A stretch of 15,442 nucleotides of DNA from Bryobacterales bacterium. GTDB taxonomy: Bacteria; Acidobacteriota; Terriglobia; Bryobacterales; Bryobacteraceae. The notes beneath the pieces are model-generated. The model saw nothing but the letters and a program-made list of their open reading frames with translations, made no database searches and had not been told where the DNA came from. Both the position numbers and the translations under genes were made by a program. The stretch's first letter is position 1. The number at the start of each line of letters is the position of its first letter. Location: contig PKZC01000176.1 in assembly GCA_003132905.1 (NCBI GenBank), forward strand, positions 1 to 15,442, in the 5' to 3' direction. Below, piece after piece: positions 1 to 7,114 of this stretch.

Positions 1-1
1 G

Positions 2-163
2 ATCGTGCGGCAGCAATGGAATTTCAGTCCCGCGGGATCTACCAGCGAGTTGGAAGACTATGAAGTGAATTTGGATGGCGTGTCCACCGTGGAACTGGTA
101 ATTAAGCCTGACCTGACGTACAACGAAGCCCTGGCCACCCTCGCCGCGTGGCGCGTGGCCTAA
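2..163 (+). CDS. C-terminal end of a protein with a discoidin (F5/8 type C)-like tail (5' partial)
   Basis: An open frame enters from the left edge and ends at TAA (161-163), giving 53 residues. The visible tail has the pattern W-N-F-S-P ... Y-x-V-x-L-D-G-V-S-x-V-E-L-V-I-x-P-D-L-T ... A-T-L-A-A-W-R-V-A. To my recollection this matches the last beta strands of discoidin-like carbohydrate/surface-binding modules in bacterial proteins. The rest of the protein is outside the window, so its full domain set and role cannot be stated. Its stop codon overlaps that of the convergent minus-strand gene by two bases. The coding call is good; the family call is tentative. Confidence 0.7.
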   Translation: MVRQQWNFSPAGSTSELEDYEVNLDGVSTVELVIKPDLTYNEALATLAAWRVA

Positions 164-1632
164 TTGGGCGGCTGCCGGTAACTCAGCCAGGCTGTGTGTG
201 AGCCGCTCAGTAATTCCGGATCGGTGGTGGGGTGTTTGTGCTGGCGGATGGAATAAACCATCCAGCGGCTGGCCTCGAACACCCGCCAATAGGGATTGCC
301 GCGAATCAATTCATTGCGCGCGCTCAGGATTTCGCGCCTCGCGAAGCGCCGCATTCTATCGCCGTGTTCGGGAAGAGTGGTTGAGTCCGCGGTCTGAGTG
401 GAAAGCCGCGGGGTTTCGCAGTCATTGACTTCCAACGCCACCATGCGCCCGTCGGTGACTATAGGATCACCCGTGGCGTTACGGGCAAACCTGGGAAAGT
501 CCTGCCTGTCGGTCCAATCCAGAATTTCGCCGCACGACGAGAATGCCAAATCATAAGCCACTTTGTCGCGCTCCTGGTCGATGTCTTCCTCGATTCTGTG
601 GGAGAGCCTTCCACCCTGCCGCAAGTAAGCGAAGTCGATATCGCGCGTCGCGGCGCCCACCCACACCTCGCGTCCATGCCATGTTCCGGACGCTTTCCAT
701 ATCCGAATGTGGTGCCGCTTGGAAACGTCGTTGAGGCCTTTTTGCCATGACATGTCCGGTCCGGCTCCATTCAACAAGAGGAGGGACATGGGTGCGACGA
801 CATCCCCTCGTAGTTCTGCAACGGCCCGAATCCATTGGATGCGGCCTCTGAGTGATGCCGGATCGGCCTGCGTCCAGCCGGCTGCGTCGAAAGCGTTCAC
901 GATCTGATCTTGCGATCCGATAAATAGAACGTTGGTGAGATCCGATGACCGCCCGGAGATGGGGGCGCGGGTTCGATGAGGCAAGGTTGCGACCAATTGC
1001 TCCAAATGCTCGCGTTCATTTTCTGACAGCTGGCGGCCAGGCTGTTGGTCCGGATTTAGCGGTGGGTCCAACGAGAGTGGCTGGTTGAGTGTCAGAGTGA
1101 GTTCGACGCCAGGGGGATAATAAATCTCCGGTTCCGGAAGTTCCATGATGAGCGACCGGATAACCCATTCCGCCAGTTCCGCATGGATCTCCCACTGAAG
1201 CGCGGTCCGGATGTAGCCACTCACTCTGTAGCAAAGGCTTCCGGTGGAGCGTACGCCCTGGATTCGGCCGTCACGCGTTACTCGCTCGCGCCCATTGTCC
1301 ACTTCGGATACGAGTGCAGAAATCGGAATGGTTTCACCGTCGAGCGGGGTGATCTGGCTGAATTCCAAATCGAGCGCGGCGGTTTCGTGGCGCAAGCCAA
1401 AGCCGACGCGGGTAACGGATTTCACTCGTCCCCCCAGCGTGGTTCCCGCTTGCAATACCGTAGCGCCGTCGACGATCACCGGCGCAATCAGAACGGCGCT
1501 GACGGGCGATCCGGGCGCGCTGGCATAAGAGCCCACCGCCGTGGTTAACCGAATGTGAAGTTGAGTGCCCTCAGACAACGGGTGGGTGCTGAATGCGGCG
1601 ATGGAAAGCAAGACGCCGACGAGCGGAAACAT
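160..1632 (-). CDS. Exported LssY_C-domain protein
   Basis: 490 residues from ATG 1632. A TTG start at 1674 is possible, but ATG 1632 places a hydrophobic signal-like stretch (residues 2-15) at the N-terminus, so I prefer it. Residues about 20-120 look like a small all-beta module (repeated G-x-V / L-x-F strands). Residues about 230-380 match the LssY C-terminal domain as I know it: N-V-L-F-I-G-S, A-F-x-A-A-G-W, R-H-H-I-R-I-W, G-R-E-V-W-V-G-A-A-T-R-D and a conserved H-R-I-x-x-D-I-D-x-E-R-D. The domain is named after a Legionella secretion-locus protein; its biochemical role is unknown. In multi-domain relatives LssY_C is attached to membrane phosphatase domains, but here it stands with the beta module only. 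The protein is probably envelope-located. It lies 127 nt downstream of the acyltransferase-methyltransferase fusion on the same strand, so co-transcription is possible. Confidence 0.75.
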   Translation of the reverse strand: MFPLVGVLLSIAAFSTHPLSEGTQLHIRLTTAVGSYASAPGSPVSAVLIAPVIVDGATVLQAGTTLGGRVKSVTRVGFGLRHETAALDLEFSQITPLDGETIPISALVSEVDNGRERVTRDGRIQGVRSTGSLCYRVSGYIRTALQWEIHAELAEWVIRSLIMELPEPEIYYPPGVELTLTLNQPLSLDPPLNPDQQPGRQLSENEREHLEQLVATLPHRTRAPISGRSSDLTNVLFIGSQDQIVNAFDAAGWTQADPASLRGRIQWIRAVAELRGDVVAPMSLLLLNGAGPDMSWQKGLNDVSKRHHIRIWKASGTWHGREVWVGAATRDIDFAYLRQGGRLSHRIEEDIDQERDKVAYDLAFSSCGEILDWTDRQDFPRFARNATGDPIVTDGRMVALEVNDCETPRLSTQTADSTTLPEHGDRMRRFARREILSARNELIRGNPYWRVFEASRWMVYSIRQHKHPTTDPELLSGSHTAWLSYRQPPN

Positions 1633-1759
1633 TACGCCGGAAGTTCTCCGGGTATCGGCATCGTCGGCTGCCAATCGCGAGCCATCGGTTTAGTCTACTC
1701 TATCGGCCGCTCAAAATGAGCCGCAGAGAGCAAAATTTTGCTGAAAAAGTTAAGGGTCG

Positions 1760-3154
1760 TCACAGCGATAACGAGGCTCCGTCTTTGGTCTCGCCCATCC
1801 TCCCATACAACTTCAAGGGATTCGGAAAGAAGAGACCCGTACGGGCGCGATACTGCTGGTAAGCTTCGCACAGGGGACTGTGCATAAACTTGTTCTCTTC
1901 CCGCCATGCCGCCACCAGGTAGATACCCAGCATCACTGCGACGGTTGGCGCCAACCACAGACGTCCTGTGACCACCCAACCCGCCAGCCAGCACAACAAA
2001 TAGGAGCAATAGAGCGGATGCCGGATGATTCGGTAAGGACCATGCGCCACTAAGTGGACCGGCACATCTGGCGAAAAGGCAGCCGAAAGAGGATGGCGAA
2101 AGCTGGTTTTGATAGACCACCAAAACAGCCCCAGTGCGCCTAGATATAAAACTGATCCGCTGACGCATCGCACGAGGGTAAGGTCGGGAGTCGCCAAGAT
2201 GGCCGCCACATGAAGGATTCCGAACGCAATTCCGCAGGTTTTGATCAGCGTCATTCCGGCGGTGAGTCCGGCTGGTTGAACGAAGAACCTTCTCATCGCC
2301 CACCCGAAGCTAGCCAGGCATGCCAGAAGCAAGCCGGTGGAAATCCACTGCCCAGGCGTGATCAAGCTGAGGCCTCTGAGACCGGTCGCGTCGCGGCAAA
2401 TCACAGGAACTTCTCTCAAGCTGGCACGGCAAGCGTCCATCCATTTCCGATAGCGCGGATTGGGCTTTGAAGAATCGAATCGCAGCACCTCCATATGGCA
2501 GCGGTACTGCTCATCATAAAAGGAAGGCAGTTCCACACCGCGGGCTTTCAGCTGTTGGCCGCCGATGCGTTTCAAGATAGCAGATGAACAGCGTTGGGTA
2601 CTGGCGGTACTGATTCCCAACGCGCCGCCAGATAACTGCGCAAAGGCATAGGCCGTTGCCACCATTCGAAGGGCTTCCATGGTGCAGCGGAGTGCCTCAG
2701 AAATCACCCATCCCCCAAGTTCCACATAGGAACAGCCTCGCTGCCGAGCGTTGTGAAGGTCAGCTTCCACCGCAGCCCGCAACTGTGCTCCCCATGTCTT
2801 CGATTTCGCAAGCGAGGAACGAGAAATCACTAAATCATTAAAACTGGCATCCCTGCGATGAGTGAGGTACCTCATGCAGGCGGCGACGCGCCCATGAGCG
2901 TCCAACGTCAGCAAATGCCAGCTTTGATGATCGGCGGCCTGCACGTGACGGCCATCGGCCAGCAACTGGGTGGGATCTACAGCTCCTTCACGCAATGCGA
3001 TTCGTCCTCTCAGTTGCTGTGCTTCGAACATCCGGTCGCGGTGGCTTTTCGAATCCACCACCATATCTAACATGGAGGCGGGAGCGTTAGCTGTCGGCGC
3101 CAGTAACAGATTCTTCCTCAGCGTGCCGACGCCATCGATTGAAAACAATCTCAT
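1760..3154 (-). CDS. Fusion of a FeeM/AHL-synthase-like N-acyltransferase with an isoprenylcysteine carboxyl methyltransferase-like membrane domain
   Basis: 464 residues, ATG 3154, with AGGAG nine bases upstream. Residues about 40-235 are soluble and resemble the GNAT-fold acyltransferases that use acyl-ACP (FeeM-like N-acyl amino acid synthases and the acyltransferase associated with PEP-CTERM loci): S-W-H-L-L-T-L-D-x-x-G-R-V-A-A-C-M-R-Y at 78-96, Y-V-E-L-G-G-W at 143-149, Y-R-C-H-M-E-V-L-R-F-D at 217-227. Residues about 265-464 contain roughly five membrane segments and the methyltransferase signature H-G-P-Y-R-I-I-R-H-P-L-Y at 371-382, E-E at 419-420 and Y-x-x-Y-R-A-R-T-G at 432-440, as in ICMT/PEMT enzymes that bind S-adenosylmethionine. 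The frame is continuous and nothing suggests an artificial join. I infer that the first domain makes a lipidated amino acid whose carboxylate the second methylates. Domain assignments are by motif recall, and the substrate is unknown. Confidence 0.72.
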   Translation of the reverse strand: MRLFSIDGVGTLRKNLLLAPTANAPASMLDMVVDSKSHRDRMFEAQQLRGRIALREGAVDPTQLLADGRHVQAADHQSWHLLTLDAHGRVAACMRYLTHRRDASFNDLVISRSSLAKSKTWGAQLRAAVEADLHNARQRGCSYVELGGWVISEALRCTMEALRMVATAYAFAQLSGGALGISTASTQRCSSAILKRIGGQQLKARGVELPSFYDEQYRCHMEVLRFDSSKPNPRYRKWMDACRASLREVPVICRDATGLRGLSLITPGQWISTGLLLACLASFGWAMRRFFVQPAGLTAGMTLIKTCGIAFGILHVAAILATPDLTLVRCVSGSVLYLGALGLFWWSIKTSFRHPLSAAFSPDVPVHLVAHGPYRIIRHPLYCSYLLCWLAGWVVTGRLWLAPTVAVMLGIYLVAAWREENKFMHSPLCEAYQQYRARTGLFFPNPLKLYGRMGETKDGASLSL

Positions 3155-3163
3155 CCAGATAAA

Positions 3164-3168
3164 CTCCT
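3164..3168 (-). promoter_or_regulatory. Ribosome binding site of the acyltransferase-methyltransferase fusion
   Basis: AGGAG on the minus strand, nine bases before ATG 3154. It fixes this start for the fusion gene. Confidence 0.7.
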
Positions 3169-3503
3169 ACTGAGAATTTCAGACAGTCCTCGGGCTAACC
3201 TACTTAAAAAACAAGGAGATATGGGAGCAGTGGAACCCTGCTTGACCGGGCTTAACTCAACGCTCTTCCGGAACGGAAGGCAGTGAAAACGAATAAAAAA
3301 ACTTTAAGGGCGATAGTACCATCGAGAGGCGACCCTTGCAAGGAATAAAGCCGTTCGGGGCTCTTTTTCTGCTGTTCAAATCTGTTTCGGTACCTTCCGA
3401 TGATCGACTGTTAGATGGATGTTGCTTGAATGTGATAGAACGAGGACGGTTGTATTAGGTGGCAGATTTTGGAGAGGGAAGAGGAGCAGGTTCTGAGGAA
3501 AGA
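3169..3503. other. Non-coding stretch between the PEP-CTERM gene and the fusion gene
   Basis: No credible gene is seen in this 335-nt part of the 398-nt gap. It is AT-richer than the flanking genes and holds three short inverted repeats: CTTCCG/CGGAAG around a 3-nt centre (3265-3279), the palindrome CCTTGCAAGG (3334-3343), and AGCC/GGCT around a 6-nt loop (3349-3362). The last is followed by CTTTTT on the plus strand and by TTATT on the minus strand, so it could act as a weak terminator in either direction. The promoter of the fusion gene should lie here, but I see no convincing -35/-10 pair. Confidence 0.5.
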
Positions 3504-3521
3504 CCGGACCTTTTGGTCCGG
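3504..3521 (-). terminator. Rho-independent-like terminator of the PEP-CTERM gene
   Basis: CCGGACC (3504-3510), TTTT loop and GGTCCGG (3515-3521) form a perfect 7-bp GC-rich stem, 31 nt past the stop of the PEP-CTERM gene. On the minus strand the stem is followed by TCTTTCC, a modest U-rich tract. Outer bases TGAGG (3494-3498) and CCTCA (3522-3526) could extend the stem across a bulge. Confidence 0.6.
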
Positions 3522-3552
3522 CCTCAAAAGTAAGCGGGGGAGGTGATTGTTT

Positions 3553-4278
3553 TTAGACCTCGCTTTTGCGCCGTTTCAAAAACAGCCCCATTAACAGGCC
3601 GGCGAGTACCACGAGTGAAATATCGCGAGGCTCAGGTACGGTGCTCCACGGAGTCACGGTGAGAGTGCCGGAGTAGGAGGTTTGGGTAAACGGAGTGGTT
3701 GTTGCCAAATCTTCCGGAGTTGAGCCAGTGATGGTTGCGCTGAAATTGCCTGCGACGGAACCAACTTCCGTGCCGTTGTCGAGCTCAGTGCCGGTATAGC
3801 TCAGAAGGGCGCCAGTACCGGTTGATGTTGCTGTCAGGATGATCAGCGAGACAAGTCCTCCACCCAAAGAGGGCGAACAGGAGTCACCTATTCCTAAACC
3901 GGAGCAGTCCGTATTCGAACTTCCGGGGCCAAATGAATACAAAGTGACGGAGAGGCCGGGTTCATCAGGAAATGTCAGGAAGTCTGCCAGCGGCAGACTA
4001 GATGGCATAATAGCTGCCCCGTCGTTAATGCTGATGGGTTGGCCCGGCAGGAGCGCGCTGCCCGAATAAGTGAGCGTGGTTCCCGTAGCTACTTCCGCTG
4101 AAGCGGACGGCGTGACATTAGTATCGTCCTGGTTAAACGTAATCGACGTGAGGGTGACGGTTATGGACCCATCGCTGCCGATATTCACGATTGGTAAAAC
4201 AGTGGCAAAAGACGGCGCAGCCGCCAAGACCATCAGGCCTACCCCACCCGCTAGACTCATCCGCGCGAAAGCTTTCAT
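3553..4278 (-). CDS. PEP-CTERM sorting domain-containing secreted protein
   Basis: 241 residues from ATG 4278, with AGGAGGAG six bases upstream. Residues 1-25 form a Sec signal peptide (positive start, hydrophobic core, A-x-A-like end before T-V-L-P). The body is rich in Ser, Thr and Gly with short beta-prone repeats and two Cys (D-C-S-G...D-S-C-S-P) that could form a disulfide; I recognise no enzymatic domain. The C-terminus is a textbook PEP-CTERM signal: V-P-E-P at 214-217, a hydrophobic helix at about 220-234, then K-R-R-K at 235-238. In the known system an exosortase of the XrtA/EpsH class processes such proteins for surface display, often in exopolysaccharide producers. No exosortase is in this window, so it must be elsewhere in the genome. 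A terminator hairpin follows the gene. Confidence 0.88.
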   Translation of the reverse strand: MKAFARMSLAGGVGLMVLAAAPSFATVLPIVNIGSDGSITVTLTSITFNQDDTNVTPSASAEVATGTTLTYSGSALLPGQPISINDGAAIMPSSLPLADFLTFPDEPGLSVTLYSFGPGSSNTDCSGLGIGDSCSPSLGGGLVSLIILTATSTGTGALLSYTGTELDNGTEVGSVAGNFSATITGSTPEDLATTTPFTQTSYSGTLTVTPWSTVPEPRDISLVVLAGLLMGLFLKRRKSEV

Positions 4279-4284
4279 TGTTGT

Positions 4285-4292
4285 CTCCTCCT
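4285..4292 (-). promoter_or_regulatory. Strong ribosome binding site of the PEP-CTERM gene
   Basis: AGGAGGAG on the minus strand, six bases before ATG 4278. It is close to the full anti-Shine-Dalgarno complement and suggests high expression of the surface protein. Confidence 0.8.
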
Positions 4293-4533
4293 GAGCAAAT
4301 TAGTTACACAATTATTTCTCTTGCGTCCCCCTCGGGTCGTAAGAGTATCCGATTCCGACTAACAGTTCGGCAGCTTCGAAGATCGATACACCGTCGCGCT
4401 TCGATTACCATTGCGAGAATAATATCTGGAAATCCCCGCACTTTGAAGTGACACGTGTGCGTAACTCGTACCATGAGTCACAAATGTTAAAGAGCTTGAA
4501 ACAGAATTCGATGAGCGCGATCGAACCCGCAGC

Positions 4534-6722
4534 ATGAAGTTGTATATCGGGGTCATTGTGGTGGCCTGCGTGCAATTTGGATGCAGTAAGTCGCCACTAT
4601 CCTATGTGGATCGCGGTAATCAGTTAGTCGCGGATGGCCAATACGCGAAAGCTGAACTCCAGTATCGGAAGAGTATTATCGCGGATCCTAAATTCGCTGA
4701 AGGATAGATTTCGATCGCGGCAACGAAAATTATGCAATCGAACTTGCCAACATCTCTATTGAGGCTTATCAAGTAGTCCCCGCCAGGAAGAACTTATACG
4801 AGCAGGCGGCCCCGGGAGGCTGATGTTCTCCTGAGCAGGGACCCGAATTCTTTCGATGGCCTGCGCCTTCACGGCGACATCATGGTCATCGACCGACGGT
4901 ACGATGAGGCTTTGTCGGATTTCCGGAGGGCCAGCGCCATCAAGCCCAACGATCCCGATGTGACGCTAGCGATGGCGCAGGTACTATTCGCGCAGAAGTG
5001 TGATCGCGATGCGGAGGAATTGCTTCAGCAGTTTCTTAGCGTCCGGAAAGACTTTGCTCCGAGTTATGATCTTCTGGAAGCGCACTATGTTGCTGCCAAA
5101 CAGTTAGCCGATGCCGAACACGTTCTTCTGTTAGAAATCGCATCTTTTCCGAAGAGTGCCCGACCCCAGTTACAATTAGCGAACTTATATCGTATGTCGG
5201 GGCGGGATCGGGAGATGGCTCAGATACTAACAAAACTTGTTAGCGACTATTCCAACTTCCCGGTAGCGCGCGCGCAAGTGGGCGATTTTTACGCTGAGTC
5301 GCGACAGTGGGACGCGGCACTCAACCAGTATCGCGCTGGTCTTGCGCAGTCGTCCGGTCCTGACAAGATTCTCTACCAGAAGCGAATCGAACGAGCGCTC
5401 GAAGCGCTTGGCAAACGGGAAGAAGCGCTCGTCGAGCTGAACGAAATATTGAAGACCAATCCCAAGGATCCCGAGACGCGCTTGAACCGCGCCCTTCTGT
5501 TGCGGCAGAGTGAAGATCCGAAGGATCGAGATTTGGCGACCGAAGAAATCAAGTCGCTCGCAGATCAATACCCGGGGAACGCGGTCGTCCACTATGACTT
5601 GGGACGTTCGTATCTGAGCAAGGGCGATGCTGCATCCGCCTGGCAGCAACTCAAGAAAAGTGCGGATCTGCGGAAAGACTACCTACCTCCGCGCCTTTTG
5701 TTAGCCGACATTGCGCAGACGGCTCACAACTATCCGGTGGCATTGCAGGCGGCGAACGAAGTGCTGGCGGTCGACGAAAACAACCTCGACGCCAAATTGC
5801 TAAGAGCTGCTGCTCTAGTAGGTAGCAAATCATATCGGGAAGCGGAGAAGGAGCTCGAGTCCCTTTCCAGGCTTCAGCCCGATTCAAAGGAAGTAGCACT
5901 GGAATTGGCCGGCTTGGCTGTGGGCGAGAAGGATTATGGCAAGGCCGAGAGACTGTATCGGCGCGTCTATCGACCAGGTTCCTCGGATCTCCGCCCGTTG
6001 AAAGGGCTGCTTCAGGTTTGCGTTCTCGAACGGCATCCCGAAAAAGCGCAAGCCCTTTTGGAGGCAGAACTGAAACAGGAGCCCGACTCGCGTCCGGTGC
6101 GCTTGCTGCTGGCATCGTTTGCTACCCAGGAGGGTAAGCTCGATGTTACGGCCCAGCAATACCGCTGGCTTCAATCCAAAGACCCGAAATCCGTGCAAGC
6201 GTATTCCGCGCTTGGCGACTTGTACCAGCGTCAAGGGGGAAAAGGCGGAAGAGCTGGCTCCCAAGGACCCACAAGTCTTGAATGCGATCGCGGTGCTGGA
6301 AAGTCAAAACGGGCAACCTCAGCAGGCAATTTCGACGCTCAACAAGCAATTGGCGCTCGATCCGAATAATGCGCTTGCGATGAACAATCTGGCGTTCAAT
6401 CTAGCCGATACCGGAACCGACCTGGATCGGGCGCTCAGGCTGGCCCAACAGGTGGCACGAAAATTCCCGAACGATCCGGGCGTCATTGACACGCTCGGTT
6501 GGGTTTATGTCAAGCGCGGTTTAAATTCAAGTGCTTTACAGGTTCTTGGAGGTCTGGTAAAGAAACATCCCAATGAACCCGCATCCGCTATCATTTCGCG
6601 GTCGCGCTCTTACAGGCAGGCAAGCGAGTGACGCCAAGCGCGAGTTGCAGGCAGCGCTATCGCAACACCCTCCGAAGGATTTATCCAGCAAGATTCAAGC
6701 CAGCCTCGCGCAGGTTCGTTAG
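4534..6722 (+). pseudogene. Decayed TPR-repeat lipoprotein gene (PrsT-like)
   Basis: The ancestral gene can be traced from ATG 4534 to TAG 6720-6722. The first 57 codons encode a lipoprotein-like N-terminus (hydrophobic residues 4-15, lipid Cys probably at 17, or at 12) and the start of a TPR (Y-V-D-R-G-N-Q-L-V-A-D-G-Q-Y), then stop at 4705-4707. Coding continues in another frame (D-F-D-R-G-N-E-N-Y to L-Y-E-Q-A-A, about 4707-4811), then in the original frame from about 4814 to 6240 with many TPR helices (L-G-x-L-Y, A-x-x-x-Y patterns). It switches frame at 6235-6243 (K-A-E-E-L-A-P-K-D-P), at about 6584 (Y-H-F-A-V-A-L-L-Q-A-G-K) and at about 6625 (D-A-K-R-E-L-Q-A-A-L to V-R-stop). At 4705 and 6238 the joins also appear to lack part of a TPR. 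The fold and its position beside a PEP-CTERM gene recall PrsT, the TPR lipoprotein of exosortase loci. The longest open piece (4882-6369) might still be translated, but without the signal. Confidence 0.8.
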
Positions 6723-6756
6723 GCCGCCAGACATTGCACGCAAGGCCAGCGAACTG

Positions 6757-6777
6757 AACGGTACAATTGATACCGTT
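6757..6777. repeat. Perfect 7-bp inverted repeat upstream of the tRNA gene
   Basis: AACGGTA (6757-6763) and TACCGTT (6771-6777) flank a 7-nt centre, CAATTGA. It lies 34 nt after the TPR pseudogene stop and 47 nt before the tRNA. It has no U tract, so it is a poor terminator. It could be an operator or part of the tRNA promoter region: TAGCAT at 6777-6782 is a weak -10 candidate. Confidence 0.5.
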
Positions 6778-6824
6778 AGCATAGGGGACAAAAGTCGCCG
6801 GCGCACGACAACCAAATATATTTC

Positions 6825-6900
<76 letters not shown>

Positions 6901-6906
6901 TTTTTT
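6901..6906 (+). terminator. T tract directly after the tRNA
   Basis: Six T residues follow the encoded CCA with no spacer. With the acceptor stem acting as the preceding structure, this could end transcription of the tRNA. There is no separate hairpin. Confidence 0.4.
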
Positions 6907-6922
6907 CAATGTCCGACCCGGA

Positions 6923-6960
6923 GACATGGGTAACAGAATGTACCTAAGACATAGGTAACA
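6923..6960. mobile_element. Terminal repeat region of an IS481-type element (remnant end)
   Basis: Two near-identical 13-mers in direct orientation, GACATGGGTAACA (6923-6935) and GACATAGGTAACA (6948-6960), are separated by 12 nt and overlap the stop codon of the transposase remnant. To my recollection the reverse complement, with TGTTACC(T/C)ATGTC units, is the characteristic 3' end of IS481-like insertion sequences. The opposite end is not seen within the window, so only this end survives here. Confidence 0.6.
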
Positions 6961-7093
6961 CTTTTGGCCCGAAGGGGTTGTTGAGGGGCTGCAAAGTTTT
7001 TTCCTCCAGATCGATGTAACCAAGATCGCAATCCATGAAGCTGACGAGCCAGATGCCGTCGTCGACTTCCTTGATGCCGACGGCTTGGCCGGC
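6944..7093 (-). pseudogene. C-terminal remnant of an IS481-family transposase
   Basis: About 49 codons ending at TAG (6944-6946). The residues A-G-Q-A-V-G-I-K-E-V-D-D-G-I-W-L-V-S-F-M, D-L-G-Y-I-D-L-E and the final N-P-F-G-P-K-V-L-P-M-S match the very conserved C-terminal tail of IS481-type DDE transposases. Nothing recognisable of the catalytic core or the HTH precedes it. Upstream on the minus strand, in the same reading frame, is the stop codon of the glycosyltransferase gene, only about 21 nt away. The insertion has therefore been reduced to its 3' end, probably by deletion. Confidence 0.78.
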
Positions 7094-7114
7094 GCCTTGC
7101 GAATCAGGTCCAGC

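Noticed and set aside
1695..2303. 202-residue minus-strand frame inside the fusion gene
   Set aside because: It overlaps the methyltransferase domain in another frame and has no family motif or ribosome site.
3334..3352. Possible sigma-54 promoter on the minus strand (GGC...TTGCA) upstream of the fusion gene
   Set aside because: The spacing between the GG and GC elements is 11 rather than 10 bases and the first element is otherwise poor.
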